Below, piece after piece: positions 5,752-10,471 of a DNA stretch of 10,471 bases. The notes beneath the pieces were generated by a model. The model saw only the letters and a list, made by a program, of their open reading frames with translations. It was not told the DNA's origin and did no database searches. Both the position numbers and the translations under genes were made by a program. Origin of the DNA: Sphingomonadales bacterium (GTDB lineage Bacteria; Pseudomonadota; Alphaproteobacteria; Sphingomonadales; Sphingomonadaceae); contig JAFKLV010000293.1 in assembly GCA_017304125.1 (NCBI GenBank), positions 1 to 10,471 on the forward strand, read 5' to 3'. How positions within the stretch are numbered: the stretch's first letter is position 1; the number at the start of each line of letters is the position of its first letter.

Positions 5752-8034
5752 TCAGAACGTCTTGCGCGCCATGATCCCGAAGGTGCGCGGCTGCAGCGTC
5801 AGCGCCGAATCCGGGTCGCCGATCGACGAGGAAAGCTGGATCGGCTTGTCCATGTTGAACAGATTCTGCACGAATACCTGCACCGTCAGCCCATTGTCGG
5901 TCTCGATGCCGGCACGCATGCCGACATTCTCATAGGCCGAATTGCGCCGGTAGAAGGTGTAGGTCGGGCGGAATTCGGAATAGCTGCCCGCGCTGTGGGT
6001 CAGGTTGGCGCTGACCATCCCGTGCAATTTGTCCGAGAGCGCCCAGCGATAATCGCCGCCCAACGACAAGGTAAATTGCGGGATATAGGGGATGCGATCG
6101 CCCTTGAGCCCGGTCGATCCGGTCGCCGCCAGCCCCGAATTGAGCTGGTCCTGGGTCAGCTTCGCATCGACGAAGCCGAGCGCGGTGTTGAGCGACAGCC
6201 CGTCCAGCGGGCGCAACGTCGCTTCGACCTCGGCGCCCTTGATCCGCGCCTTGCCTGCGTTGGTGAGATAGGAGAAGGCGCCGTTCGCGCTGCGCCCGGC
6301 AACCTGCATGTTGCTCCAGTCGATCTGGTAGATTGCGGCGTTCAGGGTCAGCATGCGGTTGAACCACTGCGTCTTGGCGCCGATCTCGTAATTCCACAGG
6401 CTGTCGGGCTGATAGGCGACGAGCGTATTGGTCAGCCCCGGCACATTGTTCGCGCCGCCCGGGCGGAAGCCCTTGGACGCGGTGCCGTAGATCATGAAAT
6501 CGCGATTGAAATCATAGCTGGCGTTGAACTTGTGCACCCAGCCCTTGGCGCTGGCATCCACCTCGCTCGCCGGCCCGACATAGGATTGGGTGATATAATT
6601 GCTGATCTGCACCTCGCCCCACACCGTCTTGTCATAGGAGAAGCGGCGGGTGCCGGCGGTGAGCGTCAGCGCATGGATCGGCTTCACCGACAATTCGGCG
6701 AAGAACGCGGTCTGCTTCACGCTGGTCTTGACGATGCGCCACGCTGTGAGATCGAGCGGCGTGATCAGATTGCCATTGGCGTCGGCCCTGGCGACCTGAC
6801 TGTCGGCGCGATCGGTGCGATCGTCGTGGAAGATGCCGAGCGTGTAGCTGATACCGTCGTTGAGTGCGCTCCCTGAGACGCGCGCCTCGTAGATCCACGC
6901 CTTCAGCGCCAGCGGTTGATAGAGCAGCCCCGGCAAGCGGCTGTCGACATAGGCGCTATAGGTCGCCATCTGCGACGCGTTGCACGAGGCGACGCCGATG
7001 TAATTCTTGCACGACGTGGCGTTGGTGCGCGATCCGCGCAGCGTCTTGGTATAATCCGCGTTGCGCAGCAGATCCCAATTATAGGTCGAGGCCGATCCGG
7101 TAAAGGTGGCGTTGAACGGCAGCTTATAGGTCAGGGTGATATTGTAGAGCTGGAGCGTATCCTTGTTGCGCGCGATCGCTTCCACGGTGGAATTATAGGC
7201 GCCGAGCGACAGATTGTAATTGGTCGGGCCATCCAGCTCATTGCGCTGGTAATTGGCGCTGCCGGTGATCGTCAGATTGTCGTCGGGGGTGAAGCGCAGC
7301 ATGACGCGCCCGCCCCATGAGCTGACATCGTTGACGTTCTCGCGCTTGAGCCCCGGCACGTCGATGAAGCCGCCGCGATTTTCCTTATAGGCGACGACGC
7401 GCAGCGCGAGCACGTCGGTCGCGATCGGCAGGTTGATCATCCCCTTGGCATAGAAGCCCGGATCGCCATTCTTGGTGACGGTGCCCTGCACTTCCATCGC
7501 CCCGGCGATCTTGGTCGCATCGGGCTTGTTGTAGATCATGCGGATCGTGCCGCCCATCGATCCCGAACCGAACAACGTGCCCTGCGGGCCGCGCAGCACC
7601 TCGACGCGCTCGACGTCGAACAGGTTGATGTCGGGGTTGGTCGATCCCGCATCGGCGGTGGTGCCGCCGGGGCCGGTGAGCGGGGTCTCGTCATAATAGA
7701 GCCCGACCGTCGCCTCGCCCGCGCTGCGCACGCCGCGGATCGTGATGCGGCGTGAGGCCGGCGCATTGCCCTCGACCTGCAGGTTCGGCACTTGCCGGAA
7801 ATAATCGTTGATCGAGGTCGCACCGATCCGGTTGAGCGCCTCGCCGCCGATCGCCGAGATGCTGATCGGGGTATCCTGCAAGGTCGTGCTGCGGCGGAGC
7901 GCGGTGACCACGATATCGTTGCCGGACTGGCCAGCATCGGCGGCCGGTGCCTGCGGCTCGGTCTGCGCCGCGGCCTGCGTCGCGGCGAGCGCGCTGCCGG
8001 CCAGTAGCATGATGCCGAATGATCTCAATGACAT
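5752..8034 (-). CDS. TonB-dependent outer-membrane receptor
   Basis: Energised importer of the outer membrane, 760 aa, complete. Start ATG at 8034-8032 has a GAGGGGGG ribosome-binding stretch at 8048-8041 and gives a signal peptide (1-24, MLLAGSALAATQAAAQ, likely cut after AQ). TonB box DIVVTA at 40-45; plug domain ~53-170 with SISAIGGEALNRIGATSIND, RRITIRGVRS (95-104), LYYDETPL, and DVERVEVLRGPQGTLFGSGS (140-159) followed by MGGTIRM. The rest is a 22-strand beta-barrel. The protein ends in Phe (IMARKTF), the usual barrel-assembly signal. C342 and C351 are nine residues apart in what should be a surface loop and may form a disulfide. There is no N-terminal STN signalling domain, so it is not a classic FecA-type transducer. 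It diverges from the M20 hydrolase gene, suggesting it imports that enzyme's substrate; sphingomonads carry many such receptors for siderophores, glycans, peptides and aromatics, so the ligand is unknown. Confidence 0.95.
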   Translation of the reverse strand: MSLRSFGIMLLAGSALAATQAAAQTEPQAPAADAGQSGNDIVVTALRRSTTLQDTPISISAIGGEALNRIGATSINDYFRQVPNLQVEGNAPASRRITIRGVRSAGEATVGLYYDETPLTGPGGTTADAGSTNPDINLFDVERVEVLRGPQGTLFGSGSMGGTIRMIYNKPDATKIAGAMEVQGTVTKNGDPGFYAKGMINLPIATDVLALRVVAYKENRGGFIDVPGLKRENVNDVSSWGGRVMLRFTPDDNLTITGSANYQRNELDGPTNYNLSLGAYNSTVEAIARNKDTLQLYNITLTYKLPFNATFTGSASTYNWDLLRNADYTKTLRGSRTNATSCKNYIGVASCNASQMATYSAYVDSRLPGLLYQPLALKAWIYEARVSGSALNDGISYTLGIFHDDRTDRADSQVARADANGNLITPLDLTAWRIVKTSVKQTAFFAELSVKPIHALTLTAGTRRFSYDKTVWGEVQISNYITQSYVGPASEVDASAKGWVHKFNASYDFNRDFMIYGTASKGFRPGGANNVPGLTNTLVAYQPDSLWNYEIGAKTQWFNRMLTLNAAIYQIDWSNMQVAGRSANGAFSYLTNAGKARIKGAEVEATLRPLDGLSLNTALGFVDAKLTQDQLNSGLAATGSTGLKGDRIPYIPQFTLSLGGDYRWALSDKLHGMVSANLTHSAGSYSEFRPTYTFYRRNSAYENVGMRAGIETDNGLTVQVFVQNLFNMDKPIQLSSSIGDPDSALTLQPRTFGIMARKTF

Positions 8035-8048
8035 GATAGACCCCCCTC
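8032..8048 (-). promoter_or_regulatory. Ribosome-binding site of the TonB receptor gene
   Basis: On the - strand GAGGGGGG (8048-8041) stands six bases ahead of the ATG (8034-8032). An ATG at 8050-8048 overlaps this stretch but is out of frame with the receptor. Confidence 0.7.
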
Positions 8049-8213
8049 ATATGGTTTATGATCGCGGGTCGCGGCTTTTGCTGCCGGCCCGTCGCGATCC
8101 AAGACGCCGGCGCGCCGCCTCCCCTCACCTCGCGGTCAAAAAAATTTTCCGATGGGGTGAGGAAAGCGCGCCGCGGCACGTCCTTCCTCACTGAACAACA
8201 AAGGGAGGGCGCG
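8035..8213. promoter_or_regulatory. Divergent control region between receptor and M20 hydrolase genes
   Basis: This 179-base gap must hold the promoters of both genes. In otherwise GC-rich DNA it contains an A7T4 tract (8138-8148). CCTCACC (8123-8129) and GGTGAGG (8156-8162) form an inverted repeat around that tract, and GTGAGGAA (8157-8164) pairs perfectly with TTCCTCAC (8184-8191). The middle arm can therefore pair with either outer arm. Read on the - strand the tract gives GGAAAAT (8150-8144), which resembles the -35 element of FecI-class ECF sigma factors, but no matching -10 was found at the usual distance. No convincing housekeeping promoter was recognised on either strand. Confidence 0.5.
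8157..8191. repeat. Perfect 8-bp inverted repeat upstream of M20 gene
   Basis: GTGAGGAA at 8157-8164 and TTCCTCAC at 8184-8191, separated by 19 bases. It ends 12 bases before the GGAGG ribosome-binding site (8204-8208) of the M20 gene. It could act as a DNA operator half-site pair or, if transcription begins upstream of it, as a 5'-leader hairpin. Confidence 0.6.
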
Positions 8214-8216
8214 ATG
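8204..8216 (+). promoter_or_regulatory. Ribosome-binding site of the M20 hydrolase gene
   Basis: GGAGG at 8204-8208 lies five bases before ATG 8214. It fixes the start against the longer open frame reaching 8058, whose extra residues would displace the signal peptide from the N-terminus. Confidence 0.8.
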
Positions 8217-9686
8217 CGCGTGACACGGGGATTGAGGATGACGAGCGCGGCGGCCGCGCTGGCGGCGATGACGCTGGCGGGAGCGGCCCATGCAGCGCCG
8301 TTGACGGATGCGCAACGCGCGCAGTTGCTCGCAGCCTCCAAGAAGCAGGAACCCGCGCTCTCCAGCGATGCGCTGGCGATCTGGAACCTCGCCGAAGTGG
8401 GCTATAAGGAGGAGAAGAGCAGCGCCTTGTTGCAGGATCGGCTGCGCAAGGCCGGCTTCACGGTGCGCGCCGGGGTGGCCGGGATGCCGACCGCCTTCGT
8501 CGCCAGCTATCGCAACGGCGACGGGCCGGTGATCGGCATCCTCGCCGAATATGATGCGCTGCCGGGTCTGTCGCAGGCGGCGGTGCCCGATCGCAAGGCA
8601 ACCCCGGGGAAGAATGCCGCGCACGGTTGCGGGCATAATCTGTTCGGCGCGGCGTCGGTCGCCTCAGCGGTGGCGCTGAAGGACTATATGGCGGCGAACA
8701 ATGTGAAGGGCGAAGTGCGCGTCTATGGCTCGCCGGCCGAGGAAGGCGGATCGGGCAAGGTCTATCTGGTGCGCGACGGGCTGTTCAACGATGTCGATGC
8801 GGTGCTGCATTGGCATCCGGGCGACAACAACAGCTATACCGTCACCCCGTCGATGGCCAATATCAGCGGCAAGTTCCGCTTCCACGGCATTTCCGCCCAC
8901 GCCGCCGCGGCGCCCGATCAGGGGCGCTCGGCGCTCGACGGGGTGACCGTGATGAACATCGCGGTCGAGCATCTGCGCGAGCATATCCCGGACAAGACCC
9001 GCATCCACTATGTCATCACCGCGGGCGGCAAGGCGCCCAATGTCGTGCCCGATTTCGCCGAAGTCTATTATTACGTCCGTCAGGCCGATCCGCAGATCGT
9101 CCGCGACGTCTGGGCGCGGGTGGTGAAGGCATCGAAGGGTGCGGCGATCGCCACCGATACCACGAGCGATTATGAGATCACCGGCGGGGTCTATTCGCTG
9201 CTGCCCAACAAGACCCTGCTCGAAGTGGCCGAGCGCAATTTCAGCAAGGTGCCGATCGCGCCCTGGGATGCCGAGCAGACCGCCTTCGCGACGCAGATGG
9301 CGAAGAACCTGCCCCGCGCCGGGCTGCTCGATCCCACCCCGATCCTGCCGCCGAGCGCCGACGATCAGCTCAACGGATCGACCGACGTCGCCGATGTCAG
9401 CTGGATGGTGCCGACGATGGGCATCTCCACCACCACCTGGGTGCCGGGGACGCCGGCGCATAGCTGGCAATCCTCCGCCGCCAGCGGCACCTCGCTCGGG
9501 GTGAAGGGCGCGTCGGTCGCGGCCTCCGCGCTGACGCTGATGGGCGCCGAATTGCTGCAAAGCCCGGATGTGCTGGCCAAGGCCAAGGCCGAACTGGTCG
9601 AGCGGCGCGGCAAGGATTTCAAATATGCGGCGATGCTCGGCGACCGCAAGCCGGCGCTCAACTATCGCGACCCGCCGGCGCAATAA
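8214..9686 (+). CDS. Secreted M20-family amidohydrolase (AbgB / IAA-amino-acid hydrolase type)
   Basis: Zinc-type peptidase/amidase predicted to cleave an amide bond between an acyl or aryl group and an amino acid, or a dipeptide, in the periplasm. Length 490 aa, close to AbgB (the B subunit of p-aminobenzoyl-glutamate hydrolase). Start ATG 8214 has GGAGG at 8204-8208; the frame is open back to 8058 but has no RBS there. Signal peptide ~1-27, TSAAAALAAMTLAGAAHA then APLTDAQ. Motifs: ILAEYDALPGLSQ (109-121, metal-bridging Asp region), HGCGHNL (137-143, metal-binding Cys/His), GSPAEEGGSGK (172-182, catalytic and metal Glu), HWHPGD (199-204), HGISAHAAAAPDQGRSALDG (224-243, dimerisation-lid His), GSTDVADVSW (388-397) and PAHSWQ (414-419, C-terminal His). 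All key residues are present. E. coli AbgB is cytoplasmic; export here is notable. Divergence from the receptor gene suggests a joint uptake-and-hydrolysis role. The true substrate is not known. Confidence 0.92.
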   Translation: MRVTRGLRMTSAAAALAAMTLAGAAHAAPLTDAQRAQLLAASKKQEPALSSDALAIWNLAEVGYKEEKSSALLQDRLRKAGFTVRAGVAGMPTAFVASYRNGDGPVIGILAEYDALPGLSQAAVPDRKATPGKNAAHGCGHNLFGAASVASAVALKDYMAANNVKGEVRVYGSPAEEGGSGKVYLVRDGLFNDVDAVLHWHPGDNNSYTVTPSMANISGKFRFHGISAHAAAAPDQGRSALDGVTVMNIAVEHLREHIPDKTRIHYVITAGGKAPNVVPDFAEVYYYVRQADPQIVRDVWARVVKASKGAAIATDTTSDYEITGGVYSLLPNKTLLEVAERNFSKVPIAPWDAEQTAFATQMAKNLPRAGLLDPTPILPPSADDQLNGSTDVADVSWMVPTMGISTTTWVPGTPAHSWQSSAASGTSLGVKGASVAASALTLMGAELLQSPDVLAKAKAELVERRGKDFKYAAMLGDRKPALNYRDPPAQ

Positions 9687-9695
9687 GGGGGCGGG

Positions 9696-9717
9696 AGCCG
9701 GGGTTTCGGCCCCGGCT
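9696..9717. terminator. Candidate two-way terminator hairpin between M20 and FecR genes
   Basis: AGCCGGGG and CCCCGGCT pair perfectly over 8 bp, closing with a possible T-G pair around a TTCG loop. The hairpin sits in the 42-base gap between the stop codons of two convergent genes (M20 stop at 9684-9686, FecR stop at 9731-9729). No T-run follows on either strand, so strength as an intrinsic terminator is uncertain, although a GC-rich stem with a TTCG-type loop is very stable. Confidence 0.6.
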
Positions 9718-9728
9718 ACCTTGCCGCG

Positions 9729-10471
9729 TTACGCGCCCTTCAGCCGGATCTCGGCCGCGTCCTCGCGCTCGACCCGCGCCATGCCATAGGCGGTCACCGC
9801 CGCGACGAAGGTCGCAACATCGCCGGTGCGAAATACCCCGGTCAGCTTGCGATGCGCCGCGGCGGGATCGTCGAGCACGACCTTGCGCGGCGAATAACGG
9901 TTCATCTCCGCGATCGCATCGCCCAGCGCGGTATCGCGGAAGGTGAGATTGCCGGCGAGCCAGGTCGTCGCTTCGCTCGCGCCGCTCGTGTCGCGCTTCA
10001 CCGCAACGCCGTCATAGGCCAGCCGCTCGCCCGGGGTGAGCAATGCAGGGGCACCGGCCGCGGGGATCGTCACCCGCACCTTGCCCTCCGCCAGCGCGAC
10101 GCTGAAGCCATGTGCCGCCTTGCGCACGGCAAAGGCCGTGCCGACCGCGACGACATCGCCCTCCCCGGTCTCGACGACGAACGGATGCGTCTTGTCCTTC
10201 GCGACCTGAAAATAGCCCTCGCCGCGCACCAGCCGGATGCGGCGCTCGCTTTGCCACGCGGGCACGTCGATCTGCGATTCGGTGTTGAGCGTCATCCGCG
10301 TGCCATCGGCCAGCGTGATCGTGCGCTGCTCGCCGATCGCGGTCTGATAATGCGCGACGGCGGTAATCGCGGGTGCTGCCGGGTTGGGCGCGCGCTGCGA
10401 CAATAAGGCATAGGTTCCCGCGCCGCCCGCGGCCAGCGCGGCGACCGATGCGGCGATCCGCCAATGCGCGA
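9729..10471 (-). CDS. FecR-family transmembrane regulator (anti-sigma/sigma regulator), 5' end outside window
   Basis: Inner-membrane regulator that normally receives a signal from an outer-membrane receptor and controls a FecI-type ECF sigma factor. About 246 codons are visible; the frame is open through the right edge, so the TTG at 10403 is not its start. Order of parts: a transmembrane helix (WRIAASVAALAAGGAGTYAL, bases ~10463-10404), a FecR periplasmic domain with QTAIGEQRTITLADGTRMTL, RRIRLVRGEGYFQVAKDKTH and VGTAFAVR followed by LAEGKVRVTI, then a C-terminal STN-like domain (DUF4974 type) from LTFRDTALGDAIAEMNRY through KLTGVFRTGDVATFVAAVTA. The missing part should be the cytoplasmic sigma-binding domain, and a FecI-like sigma gene is expected just beyond the window. 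It converges on the M20 gene, so it is not in an operon with the receptor, but it may control the receptor through the region at 8035-8213. Confidence 0.9.
   Translation of the reverse strand, partial: AHWRIAASVAALAAGGAGTYALLSQRAPNPAAPAITAVAHYQTAIGEQRTITLADGTRMTLNTESQIDVPAWQSERRIRLVRGEGYFQVAKDKTHPFVVETGEGDVVAVGTAFAVRKAAHGFSVALAEGKVRVTIPAAGAPALLTPGERLAYDGVAVKRDTSGASEATTWLAGNLTFRDTALGDAIAEMNRYSPRKVVLDDPAAAHRKLTGVFRTGDVATFVAAVTAYGMARVEREDAAEIRLKGA

Noticed and set aside
5995..6876. 293-codon + strand frame opposite the TonB receptor
   Set aside because: No domain or signal recognised; antisense to a complete receptor with all landmarks.
8058..8213. Upstream extension of the M20 gene
   Set aside because: No ribosome-binding site, and the extra residues would bury the signal peptide; GGAGG before 8214 settles the start.

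Overview
The window is GC-rich DNA, dense in CGATC-type words and with short intergenic gaps. It carries a large TonB-dependent receptor, a FecR-type regulator and a periplasmic M20 peptidase. That combination is typical of sphingomonads (Alphaproteobacteria, Sphingomonas-like). The assignment is by style of sequence and gene content, because no rRNA or other taxonomic marker is present.

Left half (1-5729, + strand): a three-gene tripartite efflux operon in the order RND inner-membrane pump, periplasmic adaptor (MFP), outer-membrane factor (NodT family). The genes overlap by 8 bases at both junctions and are clearly co-translated. The pump gene is not normal. Its reading frame is open through base 1, and the first ~150 codons in the window encode the N-terminal part of an NMT1/SsuA-type ABC-transporter substrate-binding protein. 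Near base 440-460 the frame passes without interruption into an RND transporter that lacks its own N-terminus (TM1, all of PN1 and the start of PN2). DNA word usage also shifts there. This is either a natural deletion/recombination fusion or an assembly chimera, and it is the most unusual thing in the window. The adaptor and outer-membrane factor look complete.

Right half (5752-10471): a TonB-dependent receptor (- strand) diverges from a secreted M20 amidohydrolase of the AbgB/IAA-amino-acid-hydrolase type (+ strand) across a 179-bp control region that holds an A/T tract and three arms of related inverted repeats. A FecR-like transmembrane regulator (- strand) converges on the peptidase gene and runs off the right edge, where a FecI-type sigma factor would be expected. 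The natural reading is a substrate-acquisition locus: surface sensing and uptake through the receptor, hydrolysis of an amide or peptide conjugate in the periplasm, and FecR-dependent control. The substrate cannot be named from sequence.

Both convergent gene junctions (5705-5742 and 9696-9717) carry hairpins suited to two-way termination, neither with a clear U-tract. No RNA genes, insertion sequences, CRISPR arrays or phage genes were seen, and no gap between genes exceeds about 180 bases.
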